Shown: positions 24,640-33,459, counted from the stretch's first letter. The stretch: DNA of 64,000 nt from DTU024 sp964518875 (GCA_964518875.1 CAZFHI010000005.1:1-64000), one strand, 5' to 3'. Program-made: numbers and translations. The notes: generated by a model not told the origin, from the letters alone.

Positions 24640-25314
24640 TTATTTTACTAAGCTTACGCCGTTAATTCTAAGCGCCACAAAGCGCGCGCCGCCGTCGTTG
24701 CATATATCCACAATACCGGAAGCCTCTATTTCGTCTCCGGGCTCAGGAAAAGCGGGGCTTGATCCTTTAGTCGGCAAAAGCTCCATCGCCATTTCGCAGC
24801 ACGCGTTTTCATCATAAATTATCAGGAAGTGATAAGTTTCGCCGTTTTCTGTATGGTAAGGCTTGTATGAACCTTTCAGCTTTAAAAACTTTCCCGCGTA
24901 GTTTTCCGCGTTTGAAAGCACGTCGTACACAAAACCGTAAACCATGGTTTTGCTTAAAGAGCTAAAATCGTAGTCTGAAAATTCCGGCTCATCAAACACA
25001 GGAAAATCGCTGAAGTGCTCAAGAGAAGGCTTAACGGCGCTAGGCGGACCTTTATAAAAACCATCTGAAATAGAATTATAAGGGTCAAACTTAGAACAAG
25101 AAAAGTTTTCATTCTGCGTTTTATTGTTTTTTGGGGGGTTTTGCGTTTGCGCTGAAGCGCGCGGGCCTTCTTTTTGCAATTGTCCATTTTTTGAAATGTT
25201 TACAGCCCGCGTTTCAAAAGGAAACAAAGCTTTATTTTGAAAATCGTTTTTATTTGAGCAGGCGCTCAAGCCAAGGGCGCATGCTATAAATATAAAGACG
25301 AATATCTTTTTCAT
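24640..25314 (-). CDS. Lipoprotein with OB-fold-like C-terminal domain, zinc-operon partner
   Basis: A 224 aa lipoprotein: the signal peptide ends in the lipobox LSAC, with Cys19 as the lipid site. Residues 20-100 are a low-complexity linker. The C-terminal ~115 residues, from VYGFVYDVLSNAENYAGKFL through IYDENACCEMAMELLP to EPGDEIEASGIVD, read like the small OB-fold domain seen in many clostridial lipoproteins with an 'ACC' pair. It is the last gene of the zinc-uptake operon, nine bases after znuB, so the Cys pair might bind metal at the cell surface. That role is inferred from context. Confidence 0.8.
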   Translation of the reverse strand: MKKIFVFIFIACALGLSACSNKNDFQNKALFPFETRAVNISKNGQLQKEGPRASAQTQNPPKNNKTQNENFSCSKFDPYNSISDGFYKGPPSAVKPSLEHFSDFPVFDEPEFSDYDFSSLSKTMVYGFVYDVLSNAENYAGKFLKLKGSYKPYHTENGETYHFLIIYDENACCEMAMELLPTKGSSPAFPEPGDEIEASGIVDICNDGGARFVALRINGVSLVK

Positions 25315-25323
25315 ATTGTTTCC

Positions 25324-26193
25324 TTATTGCTTCGCCTTAACAAAGGCGCCCGCCGCGCTCATAATTACAAAGCCTACAAGGTCTGAAGCGACTATCGTCG
25401 CGCCTACTGGCGTTCCAAAGAGTATGGAAAATATTACGCCTGACGCAGAGCAAATTACGCTTAACACGGCTGAAGCTACGACTACCTTTTTAAAGCTCGC
25501 GAACACGCGCATGGCGCTTACGGCGGGAAAAACTAAAAGGGCGGATATGAGCAGCGAGCCCACAAGCTTCATCGCGAGCGAAATTACGCAGGCTATTACG
25601 ACCGCCATAAGCGTGTTGTACAAATTTACGCTTACGCCGCGGGAAGCGGTGAACTCTTCGTCAAACGTGGCGCTGAATATTATATTGTAAAATAATATGA
25701 ACGCCAGCACCACAAGCGTTGAAAGTATTATGCTTACATATACTTCGCTTTGGCTTAAGGTTAAAATGGAGGTGGAGCCAAACAGCGTGGTGCATACGTC
25801 TCCCGACACGTTGCCGCTGTTTTTTGGGAACCTGTTGAACAGTATGTAGCCTATGGACAAAGAGCTTACTGAAAGCATGGCTATAAGGGCGTCTCCCTGA
25901 AGCTGCCTGCGCTCCCTTTTCATAAGCGCTATTGAAACGGCTATTGTTACCGGGAGAACGAGCGCCAGATTGTCGCTTAAATCAAGCACGGTAGCTATGG
26001 CCATGGCCCCAAACGCCACGTGGCTCAGCCCGTCCCCTATAAACGAAAGCCTTTTTAATACCAGCACCACCCCTAAAAGCGACGCGCTCAGGCTTACCAA
26101 CACGCCTACTATAAGCGCGTAGCGCACGAAAGGGAACGTAAAGTAATACCTGAGCGTTTCCATTACGCCGCTCAAGCTGTTTAAATCGCTCAT
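25324..26193 (-). CDS. znuB: Zinc/manganese ABC transporter permease (ZnuB-like)
   Basis: A 289 aa ABC-3-family permease with about eight helices. Typical parts are VSLSASLLGVVLVLKRLSFI, GDGLSHVAFGAMAIA and MKLVGSLLISALLVFPAVSA, which carry the ABC docking and substrate path. The ATG overlaps the znuC stop (ATGA). Zinc is preferred over manganese because of the Fur-type regulator and the His-rich loop of the binding protein. Confidence 0.92.
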   Translation of the reverse strand: MSDLNSLSGVMETLRYYFTFPFVRYALIVGVLVSLSASLLGVVLVLKRLSFIGDGLSHVAFGAMAIATVLDLSDNLALVLPVTIAVSIALMKRERRQLQGDALIAMLSVSSLSIGYILFNRFPKNSGNVSGDVCTTLFGSTSILTLSQSEVYVSIILSTLVVLAFILFYNIIFSATFDEEFTASRGVSVNLYNTLMAVVIACVISLAMKLVGSLLISALLVFPAVSAMRVFASFKKVVVASAVLSVICSASGVIFSILFGTPVGATIVASDLVGFVIMSAAGAFVKAKQ

Positions 26194-26870
26194 AATTCAT
26201 TCCTCTTAAGCTTTAAGAATTCTTTTTTATAATTATTTACGTCGTCAAAAAACGCGGGCGTTTCAGATATATGCAGTATTTTGTTCGCATACTGCAGCGC
26301 AGCCTTAACGTCATGCGTAATCATCAATATGGTTATGTCGTTTTTGTTAAGAGAGTATATAAGCTTATACATGTCCTCCATTATGGACGGGTCAAGGCCT
26401 GACGCAGGTTCGTCAAGGAGCAGCATGTCGTCCGCGGAGCAGAGCGCACGAGCCAGCAGCGCTCTTTGCTGCTGGCCACCGGACAAGCTGCGGTAGCTTT
26501 TGCGCTTCAATTTGTCTATGCCTAAAAGGCGCATGTTCCGCTCCGCTTTTTCCTTTTGAGCTTTTGTTATAAAAAGCCCTTTTTTAACGGCGCCGCTGTA
26601 CACAACTTCCTGCACCGTAGCTGGAAAATTCCTTTGGTTCGCGCTCTGCTGCGGAAGATAGCCTATATTGAAGCGCTTAAGCCCGTCGCTCAGCAAAATT
26701 TCTCCGCTTACAGGCGGCAAAAGATTCAATATGGTTTTCATAAGCGTGGTTTTGCCCGAACCGTTTTCCCCCAGAACGCAAAGGTAGTCCCCTTTTTTTA
26801 TTTCCGCGTTTATGTTGGATACGACGGCGCGCCCAAAATATCCGACGGAAAGATTACGCAGTGTGAGCAC
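26190..26870 (-). CDS. znuC: Zinc ABC transporter ATP-binding protein (ZnuC-like)
   Basis: A 226 aa ATPase. Walker A is GENGSGKTT, the Q-loop is in IGYLPQQS, the signature is LSGGQQQRALLARAL, Walker B is LLLDEPASGLD, and the H-loop is MITHDVKAA. It couples ATP hydrolysis to metal import through ZnuB. It lies 15 bp past znuA and overlaps znuB by 4 bp. Confidence 0.95.
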   Translation of the reverse strand: MLTLRNLSVGYFGRAVVSNINAEIKKGDYLCVLGENGSGKTTLMKTILNLLPPVSGEILLSDGLKRFNIGYLPQQSANQRNFPATVQEVVYSGAVKKGLFITKAQKEKAERNMRLLGIDKLKRKSYRSLSGGQQQRALLARALCSADDMLLLDEPASGLDPSIMEDMYKLIYSLNKNDITILMITHDVKAALQYANKILHISETPAFFDDVNNYKKEFLKLKRNEL

Positions 26871-26885
26871 TATAATTCCGCCTTT

Positions 26886-27857
26886 CTAATTCAACGCCCG
26901 CTTAAGCGTTTCGAGGTTTTGCTCCATTATGGATATATAGCTCGCGCCGTTTTCCATATCCCGCCTGTTTATAGTCTGCATGGAGTTAAGCGTAAGTATT
27001 TTTGCGTCCTGATTATTTGCGGCGCCTGTTACGGCTTTCGCTATGTTTTGCGTTGAGCCGTCCAGCGCTATTACGCAAGGGAGCTTGAGCTCGTTTAATT
27101 TTTTCGCTAAAAAAGCCACTGTTTCAAAACTCGCTTCGCTTTCAGCAGAGCAGCCTTCGAAGGCCGCGAAATACTGAATGTTGTAGTCGTCCGTCATGTA
27201 GCGGAAAGGAAAGCGGTCCGCGAAAATAAGCGCGCTTGATTTTGCGTTTTCCACCGCTTCGCCGTATGACCTGTCAAGCTTATCAAGCTTTAACACGTAG
27301 CTACGTAAATTGCTCTTATAAATTTTTTCGTTTTCAGGATCAAGCTTTATAATATTTTCAGCTATTATTTTGCATATATTTTCAGCGTTTTTAATGGAAA
27401 GCCATATGTGCTCGTCCTCGTGATCGTGTTCGAAGTCCCGGTCGTGTCCGCACTCGCTTTCTTTGTTGTGTTCGCACGGCTGCATACCCTCTACCGTTTC
27501 AGCCGTTTTAACTGAACCGCCAAGGCTTTCCAACAGGTTTACGGCGGTTCCCCGCGAGTGTTTCAAAGTTTCCGCCGCATCGTCCGCCCATTTTTCGCTG
27601 TTGCCTCCGTTGTATATGAAAAGATCGGCTGAAAACAGCTTTGCAAAGTCCTCCGCCGTCGGCTGGAAGCTGTGAAGGTCCATGCCGGATTCCTGCAGAA
27701 GCTCCACGCTGAAGTTTTTTGCTTCGTCGCCCAGTATGTTCATTGTGAAATCGTAATATGGAAAACTTGAGCAGACTATGCTCTTCTTCGCGTCTGCATG
27801 CGCAAAATTAAACGCTAAAAGCGCGGAAAGAAATACAGTAATTATTTTTTTAATCAT
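26886..27857 (-). CDS. znuA: Zinc-binding ABC transporter substrate-binding protein (ZnuA-like)
   Basis: A 323 aa cluster A-I metal-binding protein. The signal peptide ends near AHADA with no lipobox cysteine. A first metal His is in LHSFQPTAEDF; a His/Asp/Glu-rich loop (CEHNKESECGHDRDF then EHDHEDEH) typical of zinc receptors is at about residues 127-150; HIWLSIKNAENICK follows. The second lobe has FADRFPFRYMTDDYNIQYFA and IALDGSTQ, close to the family pattern. GGAGG precedes the ATG. Zinc rather than manganese is supported by the loop and by the linked Fur-type regulator. Confidence 0.92.
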   Translation of the reverse strand: MIKKIITVFLSALLAFNFAHADAKKSIVCSSFPYYDFTMNILGDEAKNFSVELLQESGMDLHSFQPTAEDFAKLFSADLFIYNGGNSEKWADDAAETLKHSRGTAVNLLESLGGSVKTAETVEGMQPCEHNKESECGHDRDFEHDHEDEHIWLSIKNAENICKIIAENIIKLDPENEKIYKSNLRSYVLKLDKLDRSYGEAVENAKSSALIFADRFPFRYMTDDYNIQYFAAFEGCSAESEASFETVAFLAKKLNELKLPCVIALDGSTQNIAKAVTGAANNQDAKILTLNSMQTINRRDMENGASYISIMEQNLETLKRALN

Positions 27858-27907
27858 AATGCCTCCGTTTTGTTTTATGCTGTTTATTAAATTAAGCGAT
27901 ATATGAT

Positions 27908-28180
27908 TTAATTAAGCATTACGTCTTTTAAAAATACGGGAGTCAAACGCGCCCTGCAAAGGGATTCGTTAAATTCAGCGCGCGCGGCGCGGCTTTTTAA
28001 GCAAAGCGCGAAAAGCGGGGCATACGCGGCAAAAAAAGCCGAAAGCGCTTTTAATATAAAAACGCACGCGTGGCATTGCTCCCGCGTATATGAATGGAAA
28101 ACGGCGTGCGACGCGAAAGCTATAAAAAACGCGAGCATTACAGCGCACAAAAAAAGCGCCTTTTTACTTTTCTTCGTCAT
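27908..28180 (-). CDS. Small membrane protein in the zinc operon (90 aa)
   Basis: A 90 aa protein with two membrane helices (about 8-24 and 41-60) joined by a short loop HSYTREQCHACVF that holds His and a C-x-x-C pair. It overlaps the 3' end of the Fur-type regulator gene by 17 bp and precedes znuA by 50 bp. Small membrane proteins with H-x-C/C-x-x-C loops are seen in clostridial zinc loci. The loop might bind zinc, but function is not known. Confidence 0.75.
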   Translation of the reverse strand: MTKKSKKALFLCAVMLAFFIAFASHAVFHSYTREQCHACVFILKALSAFFAAYAPLFALCLKSRAARAEFNESLCRARLTPVFLKDVMLN

Positions 28181-28565
28181 TTCTGCAGTCTCCGCACAGT
28201 CCCCATATAGTTGTATTTTCTTTATCTATTACAAAGCCCGAGCTTTTTACGGACATCTGTATATTCAGGCTTTCTTCTTCCCCAAGGTGTATAAGGCGGT
28301 GGCACTTTTCGCACTGCAGATGCAAATGGCCCGCGCAGCTTACAGGCCTGTCGTTAAGAGAATAAACAAAGCGCCTTGATACGCGGGAGCGCGTTACTAC
28401 CCCGCGCTTATAGAATTCGTCAAGCAATCTGTACACTGTGCTTTTAGACGCCTTAACGCCGCTGCTTTGCATTGCTTTTATTATCTGAGCGGCGCTTAGG
28501 AAACTGCCGCCCGCGCTTTTAAGCGTATTAACGAGCGCCGCTTTCTGCGCCGTGTTGTAAGCCAT
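28164..28565 (-). CDS. zur: Fur-family zinc-responsive regulator (Zur-like)
   Basis: A 133 aa Fur-family repressor. The N-terminal winged helix contains LSAAQIIKAMQSSGVKASKS and STVYRLLDEFYKRGVV; the C-terminal dimer domain carries HLHLQCEKC and WGLCGDC, the paired C-x-x-C structural zinc motif, with metal-sensing His residues in between. Zur rather than Fur or PerR is chosen because it heads a ZnuABC operon. AGGAGG lies before the ATG and a 17 bp palindrome that fits a Zur/Fur operator overlaps the leader, so it likely represses its own operon when zinc is ample. Confidence 0.9.
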   Translation of the reverse strand: MAYNTAQKAALVNTLKSAGGSFLSAAQIIKAMQSSGVKASKSTVYRLLDEFYKRGVVTRSRVSRRFVYSLNDRPVSCAGHLHLQCEKCHRLIHLGEEESLNIQMSVKSSGFVIDKENTTIWGLCGDCRNDEEK

Positions 28566-28583
28566 GCTTCCGCCTCCTTGAAA

Positions 28584-28600
28584 TTGGGAATTATTCCCAA
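28584..28600 (-). promoter_or_regulatory. Zur/Fur-type operator
   Basis: TTGGGAATTATTCCCAA is a perfect 8-1-8 palindrome of the GGAATnATTCC type, placed between the -10 box and the ribosome-binding site of the zinc operon. Confidence 0.75.
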
Positions 28601-28606
28601 ATGTGG

Positions 28607-28635
28607 ACTATAACAGCTTGCGCTTTATTTTGCAA
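28607..28635 (-). promoter_or_regulatory. Promoter of the zinc operon
   Basis: On the minus strand TTGCAA (28635-28630), a 17 bp spacer and TATAGT (28612-28607). The palindrome at 28584-28600 starts 7 bp downstream of the -10 box, so a bound repressor would cover the start site. Confidence 0.7.
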
Positions 28636-28726
28636 GCGCGAATTTAAGCCGCATTAAATTTTCATGTGCGTTTAAAATCTCTGGTATATTTAATTTGCCG
28701 GACGCAAGCGTGCGTTTTTTGCTTAA

Positions 28727-29446
28727 TTAAATAGTTTTTACGCTCGCTTCTCCTGAAAAAACGCGCAGAACGCCTTTATCCGTTTCAACTATAAGCGCGC
28801 CCGTATCGTCCACGTCGCGCGCCAGGCCTGAAATTTCTTCGCCTTTATACGTAAACTTTACGCTTTTATTCAGCGTTTCAAGAAGGCTGCGGTAAGTATC
28901 CATATGCTCAGGCATACGATCTATGTTTTTTAAAATGCCCGAGCATATTTTAGCGCAAAGCTCTTCCTTGCGCTGCTTGTCTTCAGGTATATTAAGAGAA
29001 GCCGCGTTTATTTGCTCCGGGAAGCTGTTTTCCCCAATGTTTATGCCTATGCCGGCGACGCTTTTTTTTATTTGCGGGATTCCTTCGCACAGTATGCCGC
29101 ACACCTTTTTATTGTTAAATAGCAAATCGTTTACCCACTTTATAGAGCAGCTTATATTATACATGCTCTTAATGCTTTTAGCCGTTTCGACAGCGCACAG
29201 CGTTGTAATTTCGCCCGCTCTTTCTGGAGGGAAATCAAGTATAAGGCTGAAGTACAGCCCTCCATACGGAGAATAGAATCTTCTTCCCATGCGTCCCCGC
29301 CCTTTTTTCTGTATATCGGCGGCGACTATCGTGCCGTGTTCCGCGCCGTTTTTTGCAAGCTCCATAGCAAAATCGTTAGTGCTGTCCGTTTCGTTAAACA
29401 AATACGCCTTATATGAGTAATATCTATGTAAAATTGCATAATTCAT
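28727..29446 (-). CDS. birA: Biotin--[acetyl-CoA-carboxylase] ligase
   Basis: A 239 aa class I biotin protein ligase, without the HTH domain of bifunctional BirA. It activates biotin with ATP and attaches it to carboxylase carrier lysines. Motifs are LFNETDSTNDFA, the biotinoyl-AMP loop KKGRGRMGRRFYSPYGGLYF, SIKWVNDLLFNNKKVCGIL and GIGINIGENSFP. The start is ATG 29446 with GGAGG five bases upstream; an earlier in-frame start would add ten residues without a site. Divergent from the dehydrogenase gene 94 bp away. Confidence 0.95.
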   Translation of the reverse strand: MNYAILHRYYSYKAYLFNETDSTNDFAMELAKNGAEHGTIVAADIQKKGRGRMGRRFYSPYGGLYFSLILDFPPERAGEITTLCAVETAKSIKSMYNISCSIKWVNDLLFNNKKVCGILCEGIPQIKKSVAGIGINIGENSFPEQINAASLNIPEDKQRKEELCAKICSGILKNIDRMPEHMDTYRSLLETLNKSVKFTYKGEEISGLARDVDDTGALIVETDKGVLRVFSGEASVKTI

Positions 29447-29539
29447 TTTGTCCTCCGTTGACAAAGGAAAGCGCATCCCATATCATTTCCTTGCCGCATT
29501 TTAATTATGCAGCCATTGTATCACAAAAGGAGGCTTTTT

Positions 29540-30256
29540 TTGAAAACACTGCTCATCACAGGCGGAAGCGGCGGAATAGGCGCGCAGATCGTAAGGGAGT
29601 TTGCAAATAAAGGCTGGCGCGTAGCGTTCAGCTACAATAGCCACAAGAAAGAAGCCCTTGATATTTCAAACGAAACGGGAGCCGTAGCGATAAAGGCTGA
29701 TTTGCTTTCTGAAAGCGAAACGGCGAAATTTATAAAAGAAGCTTCTTCCCAGTTAGGCCACGCGGATTCCATTATATTAAACGCGGGCACTGCTTACAGG
29801 GGACTGCTTTCTGAAATGCCGCTTGAAAAATTTGACGAGCTTTTCAGGCTGCACCTGTCGGCCCCTACTCAAATACTTAAATATTTTCTGCCCTCCATGA
29901 GAAACCTGGACGGCGGCAGCGTTGTTTTTATATCCTCCATATGGGCTAAGCGCGCTTCCGCCATGGAAGCCGCGTATTCTGCCGTAAAGGCCGGGCAGCT
30001 CAGGCTGTGCGAGGCGCTCTCAAAGGAAGAAGGCAGCCGTGGCATACGCTTTAACGCCATATGCCCGGGACCCGTTGAAACCAATATGATGGCGGGCTTT
30101 TCTGAAGAAGAAATGCAAAACATAAAATATTCTTGCGCGCTTAGCCGCCTGCCCACAGCGCAGAACATAGCGCGGCTTGCCTATTTCCTATGCTCCGACA
30201 GCTCGGACGGCATAACGGGGCAGGCAATAACGCTGGACTGCGGCTTTACGCTTTAG
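29540..30256 (+). CDS. Short-chain dehydrogenase/reductase (FabG-like)
   Basis: A 238 aa Rossmann-fold NAD(P)H oxidoreductase. Cofactor motif TGGSGGIG is at the N-terminus, LNAGTA follows, and the catalytic set is Ser in FISSIWAKRA and YSAVKAG with Tyr and Lys. The C-terminus has CPGPVETNMMAGF and GITGQAITLDCGF. TTG 29540 is the best start, with AAAGGAGG upstream. Could be a 3-oxoacyl-ACP reductase paralogue or another reductase; it is not in a fatty-acid gene cluster. Confidence 0.88.
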   Translation: MKTLLITGGSGGIGAQIVREFANKGWRVAFSYNSHKKEALDISNETGAVAIKADLLSESETAKFIKEASSQLGHADSIILNAGTAYRGLLSEMPLEKFDELFRLHLSAPTQILKYFLPSMRNLDGGSVVFISSIWAKRASAMEAAYSAVKAGQLRLCEALSKEEGSRGIRFNAICPGPVETNMMAGFSEEEMQNIKYSCALSRLPTAQNIARLAYFLCSDSSDGITGQAITLDCGFTL

Positions 30257-30312
30257 TTGTTGCCGCGGTGCAAACGTATTTGTAACATTTGCTTAAATTT
30301 TACATAATTTTC

Positions 30313-30340
30313 TTGACTTAGTTAAAATTTTTACTATAAT
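30313..30340 (+). promoter_or_regulatory. Promoter of the LCP-like operon
   Basis: TTGACT (30313-30318), 16 bp spacer, TATAAT (30335-30340), about 34 bp ahead of the start codon. Confidence 0.65.
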
Positions 30341-30373
30341 TATAAATTGAGATTTTTTTGCGAGGTACGTTTA

Positions 30374-31228
30374 ATGAAGAAAGTTTTGGTTCTGCTTATT
30401 GTGCTGATGCTCCCTGCCGCGGCGTTAGCATCCTCTTCAGACGGCATGCAGGTGCTGCTTCTCGGCACCGACGATATAGAAAAAGACGTTTCGCAGGCGT
30501 CTCAGATGAGCCGCGCAGACGCTATATACGTAGCCAATATAAGCCGGGAAAACGGCGTAAGGCTTTTAGGCATAGAAAGGGATCTTCGCGTAAGCTTTCC
30601 CGATCGGCCGGACAACAAGCTTGCAACAGCCACCTTTTTTGGCGGCCCCGAGCTTTGCCTTAACACCATAAACGATATGTACGGCATTAACCTTTCGCTT
30701 TACGCGCAAATAGATAAGCCTACCCTCATATCCGTCGTGGACGTTGTGGGCGGCATAAGCGTAAGCATACCTGAAGAACAGATTGACTCCGTTAAAAAGG
30801 GCATGCGAGAAGCTTATAGCTATCTTCCAAGGCCGCAGGAAGACGGCACGTACAAGCTTAACGGCAAGCAGGCGGAACGCTTTTTAAGCTTTCGCGATGA
30901 TAAAATGGAAGATAAAATACTTTCAAACGCCCAGCGCAACGAGCGGCAGCAGCTTTTTATAAAGGGCGCCATCGATATGCTTAAAAACATGAGCTTTGAC
31001 GAAGCCCTGGACCTAGCTGAAAAAGTAGTCCCCATGGTAAACACAAACGTAACCATGGCGCAGATAGTTTCCATGATACGCACACTTCAAAGCGACGAAA
31101 TGAACTTCGCATACAAGCGCTCCCCCATAACCGATTACGAGCTTTCCCGCGTAAGCGTGCACCAGGTCGTGGAGTTTAAAAATATGGAGCAGGAAAGGAA
31201 AGAGGTAAATGCATTCTTATACGAATAA
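30374..31228 (+). CDS. LytR-CpsA-Psr-like secreted protein
   Basis: A 284 aa protein with an LCP domain. LCP enzymes attach phosphate-linked glycopolymers to peptidoglycan. It shows the family's VLLLGTDD, RADAIYVANI, GIERDLRVSFPD, a shortened GGPELCLNTINDMYGI and VVDVVGGISVSIP. The N-terminus (MKKVLVLLIVLMLPAAALAS) is a cleavable signal peptide and no stable membrane anchor is seen, whereas most LCP proteins are anchored. The start ATG 30374 has GAGG upstream. It overlaps the next gene by 20 bp. A second, more typical LCP protein is encoded at 56783-57769. Confidence 0.82.
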   Translation: MKKVLVLLIVLMLPAAALASSSDGMQVLLLGTDDIEKDVSQASQMSRADAIYVANISRENGVRLLGIERDLRVSFPDRPDNKLATATFFGGPELCLNTINDMYGINLSLYAQIDKPTLISVVDVVGGISVSIPEEQIDSVKKGMREAYSYLPRPQEDGTYKLNGKQAERFLSFRDDKMEDKILSNAQRNERQQLFIKGAIDMLKNMSFDEALDLAEKVVPMVNTNVTMAQIVSMIRTLQSDEMNFAYKRSPITDYELSRVSVHQVVEFKNMEQERKEVNAFLYE

Positions 31229-32339
31229 GACCGGGAAAATTAAATTCAAGCTTTTTTTAGTTTCTTTATGTATATTGACTCTTTTTGTAAACAGCGTATT
31301 TGCGAGGACTTCAAACTTTACTCACCCTGAAATAGGCGAGTACATGACGGTAAGGATAAACGACGGCAGCGCCAACTTCGAAATATACGGTTTCACTTAT
31401 TACGACGTGCCTAAATACGGCTACAGCCACAGGGGCTTAAAGGTAAACAACATAGACCTTATAAACGAAAGCAACGCGGATTATGAAACGGCTGTTAACA
31501 AGATCTTTGAAAGCCTTGACGGCCGCTATGAGCGTTTCCCCGTGCCTGAGAAGTTCGCGCTTGGCGGCATGCTGGAGCCTTACACGGACCGCATTTTAGC
31601 CTTAAGCGAAGCGGAACGCGCCGACGCACTTAAAGCTTTAGCGGGCTTTAACGGAAAAGAAGGATATGACGCGCTTTTGAATTACGAAGGCTTTACTGAA
31701 GAAGACATAGCTTTGCTTAAGGAAAAGCACATAGACTTTACCGCGCGCATAAGAAACAACATATATCCTTACAGAGTGCTGCAGCTTTATTTTGAAGAAG
31801 AAGGCGACTACGAATACTACAACGAGCGCTACGCGTTCGTAAAAACAAAGATGCGCGACTGGGTGCTTATACGCGTGGCGAGAGAATACAACGTGCCGTA
31901 TTCGCAGCGCACTCCGTATATACACGGAATGAGTGGCTCCGACCCCAAAGACCTTGAAGCGCCTAACGCGGAAGCTTCCCAGGGTCTCAGCTTTGACACG
32001 GACTTTAAAACCGCTCTTGAAAAAACAAACGGCGCGCCAAATAAAAAAGGCACGTCCATTACGGTTAAGGATTCGCAAATCTACCGCATACCTGCAGACG
32101 TTACCTACTATTTCAGCGACGACAACCTCTACAAAATCACCTATAAGTTTTCAGACAGAGCCGCTTTCTTTTCAGCGTTCGTATCACTGTATGTGCGCTA
32201 CTACGACCCGCTTATCATCACCCTTAACGGCGAAACATCATGGTTTCTTGAAGACATGATAATAAGCCTCAATTGGGACTCAAAGCAGCCCACGCTTAAC
32301 TTTGAGCAATATCTAAGTAAAAATCAGGAGGAATTATGA
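31209..32339 (+). CDS. Secreted protein of unknown function (376 aa)
   Basis: A 376 aa protein with a signal peptide (KFKLFLVSLCILTLFVNSVFA). The rest is soluble, rich in Tyr, Asp and Glu, and has no motif that I recognise; the parts YYDVPKYGYSHRGLKVNNID and QIYRIPADVTYYFSDDNLYK look like beta-rich extracellular domains. The ATG has AAAGAGG upstream and lies in the 3' end of the LCP-like gene; the stop overlaps the DUF3048 start by 4 bp (ATGA). Translational coupling suggests a joint envelope function. Confidence 0.78.
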   Translation: MHSYTNKTGKIKFKLFLVSLCILTLFVNSVFARTSNFTHPEIGEYMTVRINDGSANFEIYGFTYYDVPKYGYSHRGLKVNNIDLINESNADYETAVNKIFESLDGRYERFPVPEKFALGGMLEPYTDRILALSEAERADALKALAGFNGKEGYDALLNYEGFTEEDIALLKEKHIDFTARIRNNIYPYRVLQLYFEEEGDYEYYNERYAFVKTKMRDWVLIRVAREYNVPYSQRTPYIHGMSGSDPKDLEAPNAEASQGLSFDTDFKTALEKTNGAPNKKGTSITVKDSQIYRIPADVTYYFSDDNLYKITYKFSDRAAFFSAFVSLYVRYYDPLIITLNGETSWFLEDMIISLNWDSKQPTLNFEQYLSKNQEEL

Positions 32340-33391
32340 AAAAGCTTATCACAGTTCTGCTTTCCGCGTGCCTTATTGTATTAGGCGCGTCTGCGCAGAC
32401 GCTGCCTGTAAGCATGCAGGCGAGAAGCGTTCTTAAGCCCGCGAACGCGGTAAACCCCGTTATAGAAGGCGTAAGCGGCACTACTGGTCTTCCAATAGAC
32501 CCTGACCGTCCCTACTGCCCTATAATAACAACCATAGACAATAACCAGTACGCTCTGCCGCACTGGGGAATAAAAGACGCCGACATAATGTACGAAATGC
32601 CCGTGCAGGGCTCTGGCTGGACGCGCCTTTTAGCGCTGTTTTCAGATAAATACCCTGAAGAAGCTGGCCCCGTGCGCTCAGCAAGAACCATGCACTTAAA
32701 CCTTAACGAAGAATGGGGCGGCGCTTTCTGCCATTACGGCAGCCAGGAAAGAGAAGGCAGCAGCGTTAAAACATTGTCAAAAGAACTTGGCTTAAAGCAA
32801 AAAGGGCTCGACTTTGAAGGCATAGGCAAATACGAAGACACATACTTCGCGCGCGTAAAATACCACGCAAGACCGCACAACGTGTCTTTATTCGTTAACA
32901 AGCTCTACACGGAAAAGATTGCTCCCTTAGGCTACACATATTCGCCGCGTCCTTTCCTGTTTACGGATGAAAAGCCGCAATCAGGCTTAGATGCAGCAAG
33001 CTTTACCTTAAACCACAAGGGCAACCGCGACACCGAAGCCACGTACGCCTATGACGCGGCCAAAAACAGCTATACCAGGACCACAACGGCCAAGGGCCCT
33101 TACATAGACCATAAAGGCGACGACAGCCCAATAGAATACGCTAACATAATAGTGCAGCGCACAGAGCTTACGTTTAACGGCTCGACAATGGCGCCGCTGC
33201 TTCCAAACGTCGTAGGCCAGGGCGCCGCGGACATATTCATGGGCGGCAAATACATAGCCGGCTCATGGAGCAGGGATTCGCTTAAGAGCAGAACCATATT
33301 CTATGATGAAAACGGCGACGAGCTGTTAATGCAGCGCGGCAAAAGCTGGATATGCATAACAGACGACAAAAGCACCATAACTCTCAATTAA
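32336..33391 (+). CDS. DUF3048 (YerB-like) secreted protein
   Basis: A 351 aa exported protein of the DUF3048 family; Bacillus YerB is a lipoprotein of unknown function. Family parts are YCPIITTIDNNQYALPHWGI, IMYEMPVQGSGWTRLLALF, EEAGPVRSARTMHLNL, YFARVKYHARPHNVSL and the late VVGQGAADIFMGGKYIAGSW. Signal peptide MKKLITVLLSACLIVLGASA is best read as type I; the early Cys is too close to the N-terminus for a normal lipobox. Last gene of the LCP-like operon, with a strong terminator behind. Confidence 0.88.
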   Translation: MKKLITVLLSACLIVLGASAQTLPVSMQARSVLKPANAVNPVIEGVSGTTGLPIDPDRPYCPIITTIDNNQYALPHWGIKDADIMYEMPVQGSGWTRLLALFSDKYPEEAGPVRSARTMHLNLNEEWGGAFCHYGSQEREGSSVKTLSKELGLKQKGLDFEGIGKYEDTYFARVKYHARPHNVSLFVNKLYTEKIAPLGYTYSPRPFLFTDEKPQSGLDAASFTLNHKGNRDTEATYAYDAAKNSYTRTTTAKGPYIDHKGDDSPIEYANIIVQRTELTFNGSTMAPLLPNVVGQGAADIFMGGKYIAGSWSRDSLKSRTIFYDENGDELLMQRGKSWICITDDKSTITLN

Positions 33392-33426
33392 AAACGCTTT
33401 TAAGATAGCCGCGTTTTATTAGCCGC

Positions 33427-33459
33427 AAAAAAGTCCGGGGAATTTTCCCGGACTTTTTT
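33427..33459 (+). terminator. Terminator of the LCP-like/DUF3048 operon
   Basis: AAAAAAGTCCGGG and CCCGGACTTTTTT pair around GAATTTT; the second arm supplies the T-run. Strong and possibly bidirectional. Confidence 0.9.

Noticed and set aside
24954..25187. Minus-strand alternative frame inside the lipoprotein gene
   Set aside because: It overlaps a gene with a clear lipobox and domain; no separate start site.
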